Part shown: positions 1-6,434 of the stretch, piece after piece | Numbering within the stretch: position 1 is the first letter of the stretch | Layout of the letters: each line of letters begins with the position of its first letter | Origin: Clostridiales bacterium | Lineage (GTDB): Bacteria > Bacillota > Clostridia > Christensenellales > Aristaeellaceae | Assembly: GCA_012512355.1 (NCBI GenBank) | Contig: JAAZEI010000177.1 | Coordinates: 1-10,328 of the forward strand | Length of the DNA: 10,328 nt | Direction: 5' to 3' | The notes under the pieces: model-generated | Database searches by the model: none | What the model was told of the DNA's origin: nothing | Seen by the model: the letters and a program-made list of their open reading frames with translations, nothing else | Made by a program: the position numbers and the translations under genes

Positions 1-22
1 CTCCATAGCGAGTTTTGATAGA

Positions 23-111
23 TGGCGGAGAGAGAGGGATTCGAACCCCCGGTGCCTTTCAGCATCACTAGTTTTCAAGACTAGCGCCATCAACCGCTCG
101 GCCATCTCTCC
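23..111 (-). tRNA. tRNA-Ser (anticodon UGA), complete, CCA encoded
   Basis: Read on the minus strand this 89-nt stretch folds as a class II tRNA. The 7-bp acceptor stem is GGAGAGA (plus 105-111) paired with TCTCTCC (plus 27-33), followed by discriminator G (26) and genomically encoded CCA (23-25). The D-arm contains GGCCGAGCGGTTGATGGC, typical of tRNA-Ser. The anticodon arm is CTAGT-CTTGAAA-ACTAG with anticodon TGA at plus 75-77. A long variable arm (TGC..GCA) and a GGTTCGAATCC T-arm complete the fold. The long variable arm and the anticodon both indicate serine (UCN codons). It lies downstream of the leuS operon on the same strand but has its own promoter at 146-175. Confidence 0.97.
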
Positions 112-145
112 GCGGCTGCGCAAAGTTAATTTGAAGCGCTTGAAC

Positions 146-175
146 ATAATACCAAAATAACAGGCAGCCTGTCAA
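146..175 (-). promoter_or_regulatory. Probable sigma-70-type promoter of tRNA-Ser
   Basis: On the minus strand a perfect TTGACA (plus 170-175) is followed by an 18-bp spacer and TATTAT (plus 146-151). The predicted start is near 139, about 28 nt before the mature 5' end of the tRNA at 111. The -35 box lies inside the 3' arm of the upstream operon's hairpin terminator. The match to the consensus is seen directly; that it drives the tRNA is inferred. Confidence 0.75.
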
Positions 176-199
176 CCAAAAAACAGTTAACAGGCTGCC
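155..199 (-). terminator. Hairpin terminator of the leuS operon
   Basis: The perfect 10-bp inverted repeat GGCAGCCTGT (plus 163-172) and ACAGGCTGCC (plus 190-199) extends inward by four more pairs in minus-strand RNA (UAAC with GUUG, one U-G wobble). This gives a 14-bp stem with a U-rich loop of about 9 nt. The minus-strand transcript then reads UGUUAUUUU, a broken U tract. It starts 17 bp after the stop codon of the coiled-coil gene. The U tract is imperfect, so termination may be incomplete; the stem itself is very clear. Confidence 0.75.
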
Positions 200-216
200 A
201 AAAGATAAATAATTAT

Positions 217-861
217 TTATTCGTTTTCTTCGTCTTCGAAGCTCTGAGCACCATTGATATTTTGCTTGAGCATACGAAGGTCATTAAGGTGCATGGAGAA
301 GGTGGCATCCACGTGATCGAGCAGCGCTGATAGATCTTGCTGGGTCTGGCTGCGCAGGTTTTCTGAGTGCTGGGTTGCGTTCTCCAGCATTTCTCTGGCC
401 TGTGCCTCTGCTCTGGCCAGAACTGTTGTTTGGCTGACCAAGTCATCAGCTTGCGCCTTGGCATCTTCGATCATGTTTTGAGCACGGCTTTGCGCGTCAG
501 CCAAGACTGCGCTTGCCTGTTCCTCGGCTTGCCTGCTGGTCTCCTGTGCATAGGTGTCGGCTTGTGTCTTTGACTGCTGGGCATAGTTGTTGGCCTCAGA
601 TACCATGCCTTGGGCCTGGTTCTGTGCTTCAGTCATGGCATCGTTGGCTGCCGTTTTGGCATCGGCAAGTATATGCTCCTCATTGCTGATGATTTTATCT
701 GCCTTCTCCAAGGAAGGATCATAGTTGGTCACAATACGCTTAAGCGCATCAATGGTTTGGCTCTGATGAATCATCACCGAATCGGTGAACGGAACCTTCT
801 TCGCATTTTGCAGACTGAGCGTCAGTTCATCTATAATTGAAAACACTTCGTTTCTGGGCAT
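217..861 (-). CDS. Hendecad coiled-coil protein (ATP-synthase-b/DivIVA-like, function unknown)
   Basis: The protein has 214 residues. An N-terminal segment of about 60 residues carries the IIDELTLSLQNAKKVPF region (9-25), which resembles a conserved clostridial family encoded next to coaD and often labelled 'ATPase' or V-type ATPase subunit H-like. Residues 66-164 form nine consecutive 11-residue units with alanine at the third position of most (for example ADAKTAANDAM, TEAQNQAQGMV, SEANNYAQQSK). That is the pattern of a right-handed hendecad coiled coil, as in ATP synthase subunit b. The tail is acidic (FEDEENE). No signal peptide or membrane segment is visible, so it is probably a cytoplasmic, elongated oligomer. 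Start chosen at ATG 861, preceded by AAGGAGG (plus 871-877). It is the last gene of the operon, 29 bp after coaD. A name implying ATPase activity is not supported: no P-loop is present. Confidence 0.85.
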   Translation of the reverse strand: MPRNEVFSIIDELTLSLQNAKKVPFTDSVMIHQSQTIDALKRIVTNYDPSLEKADKIISNEEHILADAKTAANDAMTEAQNQAQGMVSEANNYAQQSKTQADTYAQETSRQAEEQASAVLADAQSRAQNMIEDAKAQADDLVSQTTVLARAEAQAREMLENATQHSENLRSQTQQDLSALLDHVDATFSMHLNDLRMLKQNINGAQSFEDEENE

Positions 862-890
862 TGTGTGTCCCTCCTTGTTATACTGTGTGT

Positions 891-1376
891 CTAATGCTTA
901 TTGTATAGTCGATTGAGCGTTTCGTCAACTGCTGATTGAGGCAGAAAGGCAGACAAGTCTCCGCCAAACATGGCGATTTGCTTTGCCAAACTCGAGCTGA
1001 CATAGGATAATTCCGGTTTTGTGAGTAAAATAACAGTTTCCAGCTGGGGTGATAGCTTTTCATTCGCCCAAGCCATTGCCTTTTCGCTCTCAAAATCTTC
1101 TACTGTTCGCAGGCCTCGGACAACAAAATCGGCGTTTTGCGCTTGCACAAAATCTGCCAAAAGACCGCTGAAGGTTTTTACTTCGATGCCAGGCACATTG
1201 CGAAGTGATTTGTTGATTAATTCAACCCTTTCTTCAGCATTAAAGCAATATTTTTTGCCGGGGTTAACCAGTACTGCAACGATCAGCCGGTCGCAAAGCT
1301 TTTTAGCGCGAACAATCAGATCAAGATGTCCTAAGGTTATCGGGTCAAAGCTGCCCGGATAGATTGCCGTTCTCAT
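891..1376 (-). CDS. coaD: Phosphopantetheine adenylyltransferase
   Basis: This enzyme transfers AMP from ATP to 4'-phosphopantetheine, giving dephospho-CoA, the penultimate step of coenzyme A synthesis in the cytoplasm. The 161-residue length is normal for bacterial CoaD. The N-terminal YPGSFDPITLGHLDLI segment (6-21) contains the nucleotidyltransferase T-x-G-H motif at 14-17. The substrate-binding VVRGLRTVEDFE segment is at 85-96. The C-terminal SYVSSSLAKQIA (124-135) corresponds to the family ISSTxVR/K nucleotide-binding motif, with serines retained and V-R/K drifted to A-K. AGGAGG (plus 1387-1392) stands 10 nt before the ATG, inside the rsmD coding sequence. The first ten codons overlap the end of rsmD by 32 bp, so the two are probably translationally linked. 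Confidence 0.97.
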   Translation of the reverse strand: MRTAIYPGSFDPITLGHLDLIVRAKKLCDRLIVAVLVNPGKKYCFNAEERVELINKSLRNVPGIEVKTFSGLLADFVQAQNADFVVRGLRTVEDFESEKAMAWANEKLSPQLETVILLTKPELSYVSSSLAKQIAMFGGDLSAFLPQSAVDETLNRLYNKH

Positions 1377-1929
1377 CTTTTATTGCCTCCTGTCCGATAA
1401 AATCAATGGCAGTATGCCTGTATTGCTTCGTCCTGAGCAGTAATAAACTTCTTGGTAAGCTGACTGTTTGTTTTACGCTCCGTTCAAGGATGATCTGTCC
1501 TATGTTCTCTAAAAGACCAAGATTTTCAATTTTATCAATGACCGGCTCATATGTCGCCATATAAGGCGGGTCGAGAAAAATGAAATGAAATTTCTGATTG
1601 CTGTTTGCCAGTTCGTCCAGAGCTTTAGACCAATCCATCAGCATGAGATGTGTCCTGGAATCCAGCCCTAAGCTGGTAATGTTTTTATGCACTGCTCTGG
1701 CAGCTTCCTTGCTATTATCACAGAACACTGCGAAGTGCGCTCCTCGGCTGATCGCTTCCAGCCCGAGGGAGCCACTTCCGGCAAACAGATCAAGGATAGT
1801 GGTCCCTTCTAACTTTCCCTGCAGGATGTTGAACAAAGACTCTCTTGTCGCATCCAGTGTAGGCCTTGTGTCAAGCCCTTTGGGAGACTCCAGACGGCGG
1901 GAGCGGAACTCCCCTGCTATAATGCGCAT
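1345..1929 (-). CDS. rsmD: 16S rRNA (guanine(966)-N(2))-methyltransferase RsmD
   Basis: RsmD is a SAM-dependent methyltransferase that modifies G966 (E. coli numbering) of 16S rRNA on the small ribosomal subunit. The N-terminus MRIIAGEFRSRRL and the TRPT segment (21-24) are family hallmarks. The SAM-binding motif I is LDLFAGSGSLGLEA (46-59) and the catalytic N6/N2-methyltransferase motif DPPY is at 120-123. The length of 194 residues is slightly above the usual 180-190, because the final residues after YRHTAIDFI run into the coaD start region. The ATG at 1929 follows the membrane-protein stop by 6 bp and has no strong Shine-Dalgarno sequence, suggesting coupling to the upstream gene. The rsmD-coaD pair is widely conserved in Firmicutes. 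Confidence 0.95.
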   Translation of the reverse strand: MRIIAGEFRSRRLESPKGLDTRPTLDATRESLFNILQGKLEGTTILDLFAGSGSLGLEAISRGAHFAVFCDNSKEAARAVHKNITSLGLDSRTHLMLMDWSKALDELANSNQKFHFIFLDPPYMATYEPVIDKIENLGLLENIGQIILERSVKQTVSLPRSLLLLRTKQYRHTAIDFIGQEAIKDENGNLSGQL

Positions 1930-1935
1930 TGCTCA

Positions 1936-2742
1936 TCACACCAACTTCTTTGGCTGCTGCTTCCGCTGCACTTGCGCCTTTTTCTCCCGGCGCTTGCGTC
2001 GCTTTGCATCCACGCTGATGGAACCATGTACACGAGCACGCAAAGACGGACCTTTTAGATATCCCAAAGCATATGACGTGGGGATAATCATGATCAGCAA
2101 AGGACTTAGTCTTTCCAGCAGCAGCAGGGCAGCGCTTGATTCTGTCCCCACCATATTGATATAAGGAAACAGCAGCAGCCTAATGATGATGCGCAGAATG
2201 CCAACAAAACCAAGGCTTTGACTCTCATGATAATAGGACAGCGCCAGACCGATATCAGCGCGGCGTTCAAAGGTTTGCACCCAAGAGGGCAAGCCCCCCA
2301 AAGAATAAAACTGTTCTTTTGTCATCACTGCAAATACGACAGCCAAAATAAAGAAAGGCAGCATGCCCACCATAACGGAATAAAAACCTTTTCCCGGGTG
2401 ATAGCATCGGGCCAATTCGCTTGGAGTCAGCTGTTTGCCTTCTTGTTTTCGATTCAGTGCAATCTCTGCATAGCTTACATCATCCAGCCCGGATCTTGAC
2501 CCATCGGCGTACATCAGACTGCAAAAACTGAGGATTACGGAAAGATTGAGAAATATTCGCAATAAGTCAGACTTCACCATAAGAATCTGCCCGATAAATA
2601 AAAAGATGAAAACAAGGATAACCTGATAACCAAGAATTCGAAAACCGCGCTTTGTAGCAAAAGCACTGTGCCACAAACCTTTTAGATAAGGTTTTTTAAT
2701 TGAGATTGTTTGTTTTTTTGATTTGGATGGTTTGTTTTGCAT
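1936..2742 (-). CDS. Multi-pass membrane protein of unknown function
   Basis: I do not recognise this 268-residue protein. The N-terminus (1-37) is short, hydrophilic and strongly basic. Hydrophobic segments lie at about 39-55, 60-78, 121-140, 178-197 and 202-229, so about five membrane spans are likely. A loop at about 80-118 is hydrophilic, and the loop at about 141-177 contains PSWVQTFERRADIG. The C-terminal 236-268 is a very basic, lysine/arginine/glutamine-rich tail (KRRKRREKK) that should be cytoplasmic and could touch RNA or phospholipid headgroups. No catalytic motif or transporter signature was seen. It sits between alr and rsmD, 2 bp after the alr stop, with a GAGGAGT ribosome site overlapping the end of alr. 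Translation is therefore likely coupled to alr. A cell-envelope role is only a guess from the alr neighbour. Confidence 0.85.
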   Translation of the reverse strand: MQNKPSKSKKQTISIKKPYLKGLWHSAFATKRGFRILGYQVILVFIFLFIGQILMVKSDLLRIFLNLSVILSFCSLMYADGSRSGLDDVSYAEIALNRKQEGKQLTPSELARCYHPGKGFYSVMVGMLPFFILAVVFAVMTKEQFYSLGGLPSWVQTFERRADIGLALSYYHESQSLGFVGILRIIIRLLLFPYINMVGTESSAALLLLERLSPLLIMIIPTSYALGYLKGPSLRARVHGSISVDAKRRKRREKKAQVQRKQQPKKLV

Positions 2743-2744
2743 GA

Positions 2745-3860
2745 TTACTCCTCATCTGCATCAAGATATATTCTGGGAACCCGAGCTCCAATTGACAGCA
2801 GAACTTCATATGGTATGGTACCACAGATATCAGCCACTTCATCAGCGCCGATAAACTCGTCTCCCTGACCGCCTATCAGCACCGCTTCATCACCCGGCTC
2901 CAGATAGTCTACCCCGCTTGCGTCCACCATCATTTGGTCCATGCAGACAAGTCCCGTTATGGGACATGAAACACCTGCGATCAATACCCTGCCGCGATTG
3001 CTCATCAGTCTTGAATAACCATCCCCATAGCCAATGGCGAGGGTCGCAATCTTCATCGGCCTTTGGGCAGTAAATGTGCAGCCGTATCCGACAGACTCAC
3101 CTGCCTGAATGGTTTTGACAAAAGAAACTTCAGCTGTCAGCGTCATACATGGGCCAAAATCTACTGGACTGTTTTTGGGGGGGTAGCCATAAATACCGAT
3201 GCCCGCGCGCACCATGTTAAAGCTCGCTTCAGGCTTAAATATAATGCCGCCTGTCGCTGCAGCATGCAGCAGAATGTCTTGAGGCAGCATGGCTGAAAAC
3301 ACCTCAAAACGTCTGATTTGCTCATCAGTATAATAGGAGCTGCTGTTGTTCGCATCAGCGAAATGAGTGAAAGCACCACAAATATGCACATCATGAGCAG
3401 TTCTTAACAGATCCAGCGCCAAAAGCAAATCGTCTTGTGAATGTATACCAATGCGATTCATGCCTGTCTCAAGCTTGAAATGTGCCTGTAGGGGCTTGCC
3501 GGCTCTTTGTGCTGCAAGCTTTGCCATTTCTATGCTTTGTATGCTGGGCAAAGTGACAATAAGGTCATGAACAGCCGCGGCATCCATACCGGCTTGATTC
3601 AATGCGCCAAATATCAACACAGGCAGCCTAACACCGGCCTCTCTGATGGTGATGCCTTCTTCTGCAATCGCAACCCCCAGGCATTCGATTCCCTCTTGCT
3701 CTGCCAAAAAACTCATCTGTGTCAGACCGTGCCCATAAGCATCTGCCTTAACGATCAGCATCAGCGCCGCGTTGTTTGGCAATAAAGAACGCATTTTTCG
3801 GATGTTGCGCCGTATGCCCGCCAATGAAATTAGACAGGATGTTTTTCTCAGCTGCTGCAT
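2745..3860 (-). CDS. alr: Alanine racemase (PLP-dependent)
   Basis: The enzyme interconverts L- and D-alanine, supplying D-Ala for peptidoglycan in the cytoplasm. The 371-residue length is typical. The PLP-binding lysine is K38 in VKADAYGHG (37-45). ETGMNRIG (131-138) and RAGIGIYG (218-225) are barrel motifs that contact PLP and substrate. The second catalytic base, the tyrosine of the (S/G)YG motif, is Y259 in VGYGCTF. CMDQMMVD (306-313) is the conserved C-terminal-domain active-site segment. The N-terminus aligns with the normal start of the barrel, so ATG 3860 is accepted although its Shine-Dalgarno sequence is weak. It begins 5 bp after the leuS stop, which suggests translational coupling. 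Confidence 0.97.
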   Translation of the reverse strand: MQQLRKTSCLISLAGIRRNIRKMRSLLPNNAALMLIVKADAYGHGLTQMSFLAEQEGIECLGVAIAEEGITIREAGVRLPVLIFGALNQAGMDAAAVHDLIVTLPSIQSIEMAKLAAQRAGKPLQAHFKLETGMNRIGIHSQDDLLLALDLLRTAHDVHICGAFTHFADANNSSSYYTDEQIRRFEVFSAMLPQDILLHAAATGGIIFKPEASFNMVRAGIGIYGYPPKNSPVDFGPCMTLTAEVSFVKTIQAGESVGYGCTFTAQRPMKIATLAIGYGDGYSRLMSNRGRVLIAGVSCPITGLVCMDQMMVDASGVDYLEPGDEAVLIGGQGDEFIGADEVADICGTIPYEVLLSIGARVPRIYLDADEE

Positions 3861-3865
3861 GGTGA

Positions 3866-6286
3866 TTATTTAACGACCAAGTTGAGAAGCCTGCCAGGCA
3901 CAAAGATGGTCTTCACGATCTTTTTCCCATCAAGCAGCGCCATAACTTCATCGCTCACTGGCAAAATCTCTTCGCCCTCCAGCTTGGAAAGAGAACTTGC
4001 CACCATTAGTTTGCCTTTGATTTTCCCATTGATTTGAACGGCAATTTCAACCATATCACTTTGCAGTTTGTTTTCATCATATCCAGGCCAGGGCTGCATA
4101 TAAATCGGATCGCCATAGCCCTGTATCTGCCACAACTCTTCGCAAATGTGAGGGGCGACAGGACTTAGTATTTTTAGAAGTGCTTTAAATTCATCCGGCC
4201 TGACGATGCCTGCAGCATAAAAGTCATTGACCAGACTCATCATGGCAGCAATGGCCGTATTGAACTTCATGCGCTCATAGTCCTCTGTAACCTTTTTTAA
4301 GGTGCTGTTAACAGCCACTTCCAGTCCTGGGCTTAAACCTTTGGCTTTTACGTCCAATATTTCCTGCAGACGCCACAAACGATCAAGGAAGCGTTTGCAT
4401 CCTCGCGCGCCGTTATTGTTCCACGGAATAGCCTGATCAAAGGCTCCCATGAACATTTCATACATACGGAAAGCATCGGCTCCAATTTCATCAATCATAA
4501 TATCTGGATTGATTACATTGCCTCTGGATTTGCTCATTTTTTCGCCATTTTCACCTAAGATCATGCCATGACTCGTGCGCTTCTGATAAGGTTCGGGTGC
4601 TTTAACCTGCCCAATATCATGAAGAAACAGGTGCCAAAATCTGCTGTATAAAAGATGAAGGGTTGTATGCTCCATACCGCCATTATACCAATCAACGGGC
4701 ATCCAATAGTCCAGAGCCTCCGCTGAGGCAAAGGCACTGTCATTGTGTGGGTCACAATATCGCATGAAGTACCAGCTGCTCCCCGCCCATTGAGGCATGG
4801 TATCCGTCTCCCGTTTTGCGGCACCGCCGCAAACAGGACAAGGAACATTCACCCAGTCGGTCATCAGAGCCAGCGGACTCTCGCCGGAATCGGTCAGTTC
4901 GTACGCTTCGACTTCAGGCAATATCAGTGGTAAATCAGACTCTTTCAATGGAACCGTTCCGCAATTTTCACAGTGGATAATGGGAATGGGTTCTCCCCAA
5001 TAACGCTGGCGGCTGAAGACCCAGTCCCTCAGCTTATAATTAACTTTGCGATTGCCAATACCCTTCTCAATAATGAATTGCATCATTTTTTCTTTGGCAT
5101 CAATGACTGTCAAGCCGTTAAGAAAACCAGAATTGACCAGAACCCCTTCTTCAATATCTGCATGAGCGGCTATGCTGACATCACCGCCGGCCACTACTTC
5201 AACGATGGGCAGTTTAAAAGTGTTTGCAAACTCCCAGTCCCGCGCATCATGGCCGGGGACTGCCATGATGGCTCCTGTTCCATAGCTCATCAGGACATAA
5301 TCGGAAACCCAAACCGGTATCTCTTGCCCATTTGCAGGGTTGATAGCAACAATGCCTTTTATTGGCAAGCCAGTTTTTGCGGTAACAAGCTCTGTCCTCT
5401 CAAAATCACTTTTCTTGCCCGCCTGTGTACGGTAATCAATAAGATCGGTCAAATTTGTGATTCTGTCTGACAATTTTTCAATTAAGGGGTGTTCGGGCGA
5501 TACCACCATATAAGTTGCCCCAAACAGGGTATCCGGACGTGTGGTAAACACCTCAAGGTCTGTATCACTGTCTTTGATTTGGAAAGTAACTTCAGCCCCG
5601 TCGCTCCTGCCTATCCAGTTGCGCTGCTGCGATTTGACACGGTCAATAAAGTCAACCGTGTCAAGTCCATCAAGCAATTTTTGCGCATACTGGGTGATGC
5701 GAAGCATCCACTGGTTCTTAACTTTCCGAACGACCTCGCTGCCGCAGCGCTCGCATACGCCATCAACCACTTCCTCGTTTGCAAGACCAACCTTACAGCT
5801 GGTGCACCAGTTGATGGGCATCTGGGCTTTATAGGCAAGGCCATGCTCAAAGAGTTTAAGAAATATCCACTGCGTCCAGCGATAATAATGTGGATCGGTG
5901 GTGTTAATTTCACGGCTGTAATCAAAGCTGAAGCCTATGCGCTTTAGCTGTCTTCTGAAATGATCGATATTGTCTTTGGTCACTTTTGCCGGCGGCACAT
6001 GGTTTGCTATGGCATAGTTCTCAGTGGGGAGACCAAAAGCATCCCATCCGATTGGATACAGGACATTAAATCCCTCCATCCTGCGCTTTCTGGAAATGAT
6101 ATCAAGAGCAGTATTGCTGCGGGGATGACCTACATGAAGACCAGCTCCCGAAGGGTAGGGAAACTCAATCAATGCATAAAATTTGGGTTTTGAAAAATCA
6201 TCTTTCGCAGTGAAAGTGTTATTTTCTTCCCAAATTTTCTGCCATTTTTTTTCAATTATATCAGGTTGATAAGGCTGTAAGAACAT
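3866..6286 (-). CDS. leuS: Leucyl-tRNA synthetase (start corrected to ATG at 6286)
   Basis: This class I synthetase charges tRNA-Leu with leucine. The 806-residue product has the HIGH motif as HVGH (51-54) and KMSKS at 583-587. A zinc-type cysteine set is C161/C164 and C178/C181. The CP1 editing domain, about 225-415, has [11 protein letters not shown] (248-258) and [15 protein letters not shown] (336-350), so hydrolytic proofreading should be intact. Further CxxC pairs are at 439-442 and 483-486, and the anticodon-binding and C-terminal domains follow. The ATG at 6286 is preceded at 7 nt by AAGGAGG (plus 6294-6300). An in-frame upstream TTG at 6310 would place this ribosome site inside the protein and is at the predicted transcription start, so it was rejected. 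It is the first gene of the six-gene operon. Confidence 0.98.
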   Translation of the reverse strand: MFLQPYQPDIIEKKWQKIWEENNTFTAKDDFSKPKFYALIEFPYPSGAGLHVGHPRSNTALDIISRKRRMEGFNVLYPIGWDAFGLPTENYAIANHVPPAKVTKDNIDHFRRQLKRIGFSFDYSREINTTDPHYYRWTQWIFLKLFEHGLAYKAQMPINWCTSCKVGLANEEVVDGVCERCGSEVVRKVKNQWMLRITQYAQKLLDGLDTVDFIDRVKSQQRNWIGRSDGAEVTFQIKDSDTDLEVFTTRPDTLFGATYMVVSPEHPLIEKLSDRITNLTDLIDYRTQAGKKSDFERTELVTAKTGLPIKGIVAINPANGQEIPVWVSDYVLMSYGTGAIMAVPGHDARDWEFANTFKLPIVEVVAGGDVSIAAHADIEEGVLVNSGFLNGLTVIDAKEKMMQFIIEKGIGNRKVNYKLRDWVFSRQRYWGEPIPIIHCENCGTVPLKESDLPLILPEVEAYELTDSGESPLALMTDWVNVPCPVCGGAAKRETDTMPQWAGSSWYFMRYCDPHNDSAFASAEALDYWMPVDWYNGGMEHTTLHLLYSRFWHLFLHDIGQVKAPEPYQKRTSHGMILGENGEKMSKSRGNVINPDIMIDEIGADAFRMYEMFMGAFDQAIPWNNNGARGCKRFLDRLWRLQEILDVKAKGLSPGLEVAVNSTLKKVTEDYERMKFNTAIAAMMSLVNDFYAAGIVRPDEFKALLKILSPVAPHICEELWQIQGYGDPIYMQPWPGYDENKLQSDMVEIAVQINGKIKGKLMVASSLSKLEGEEILPVSDEVMALLDGKKIVKTIFVPGRLLNLVVK

Positions 6287-6293
6287 ACTATTT

Positions 6294-6300
6294 CCTCCTT
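6294..6300 (-). promoter_or_regulatory. Ribosome binding site that fixes the leuS start
   Basis: AAGGAGG on the minus strand, 7 nt before ATG 6286. It excludes the longer TTG-initiated reading at 6310, which would translate through this site. Confidence 0.9.
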
Positions 6301-6315
6301 GTATAAACAAGACAA

Positions 6316-6344
6316 AGTATAGCCATTTTCATATACATTGTAAA
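6316..6344 (-). promoter_or_regulatory. Probable promoter of the leuS operon
   Basis: On the minus strand TTTACA (plus 6339-6344, 5 of 6 consensus bases) is separated by 17 bp from TATACT (plus 6316-6321). The predicted transcript starts near 6309, leaving a leader of only about 23 nt before the leuS ATG. No T-box, attenuator or riboswitch could fit in that leader. Confidence 0.75.
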
Positions 6345-6365
6345 GGATGACGACTGCGTTGATTG

Positions 6366-6376
6366 TTGACAGTCAA
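6366..6376. repeat. 11-bp palindrome TTGACAGTCAA over the -35 box (possible operator)
   Basis: TTGAC-A-GTCAA is a perfect inverted repeat around a single central A. Its first six bases are the -35 box of the plus-strand promoter. It lies 21 bp upstream of the leuS -35 box, midway in the divergent promoter region. Because a consensus -35 element is itself half of the palindrome, chance symmetry is possible; operator function is an inference. Confidence 0.35.
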
Positions 6377-6394
6377 TTTAGCTTGCACTATACT
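6366..6394 (+). promoter_or_regulatory. Probable strong promoter of the deacetylase-galE unit
   Basis: A perfect TTGACA (6366-6371), a 17-bp spacer, then TATACT (6389-6394) match the sigma-70/SigA consensus closely. Transcription should begin near 6401, about 34 nt ahead of ATG 6435. Confidence 0.8.
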
Positions 6395-6434
6395 CCTGAC
6401 AATGCATAAAGATGCCAGCAGAAAGGAATTTTCC

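Noticed and set aside
1..22. Possible second tRNA or attachment site beyond the tRNA-Ser 3' end
   Set aside because: Only 22 bases are visible, with no acceptor stem, integrase or direct repeat of the tRNA 3' end elsewhere in the window.
862..890. Internal promoter in the coaD/coiled-coil gap (TATAAC-like hexamer)
   Set aside because: No acceptable -35 box at the proper distance; the 29-bp gap is filled by the ribosome site.
1598..2164. 188-codon plus-strand open frame opposite rsmD and the membrane protein
   Set aside because: Serine/arginine-rich, spans two real genes on the opposite strand, shows no domain and is a shadow frame.
4973..5470. 165-codon plus-strand open frame opposite leuS
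   Set aside because: It is fully antisense to conserved LeuS sequence, has no recognisable family motif and is best explained as a shadow frame.
6287..6310. Upstream in-frame TTG start for leuS, adding eight residues
   Set aside because: It would translate through the AAGGAGG ribosome site and lies at the predicted transcription start; ATG 6286 with a 7-nt spacing is far better.
6363..6434. Longer N-terminus for the deacetylase from TTG 6363 or ATG 6402
   Set aside because: TTG 6363 lies upstream of the promoter -35 box and ATG 6402 is at the predicted transcript start without a ribosome site; ATG 6435 gives a normal signal peptide and a good ribosome site.
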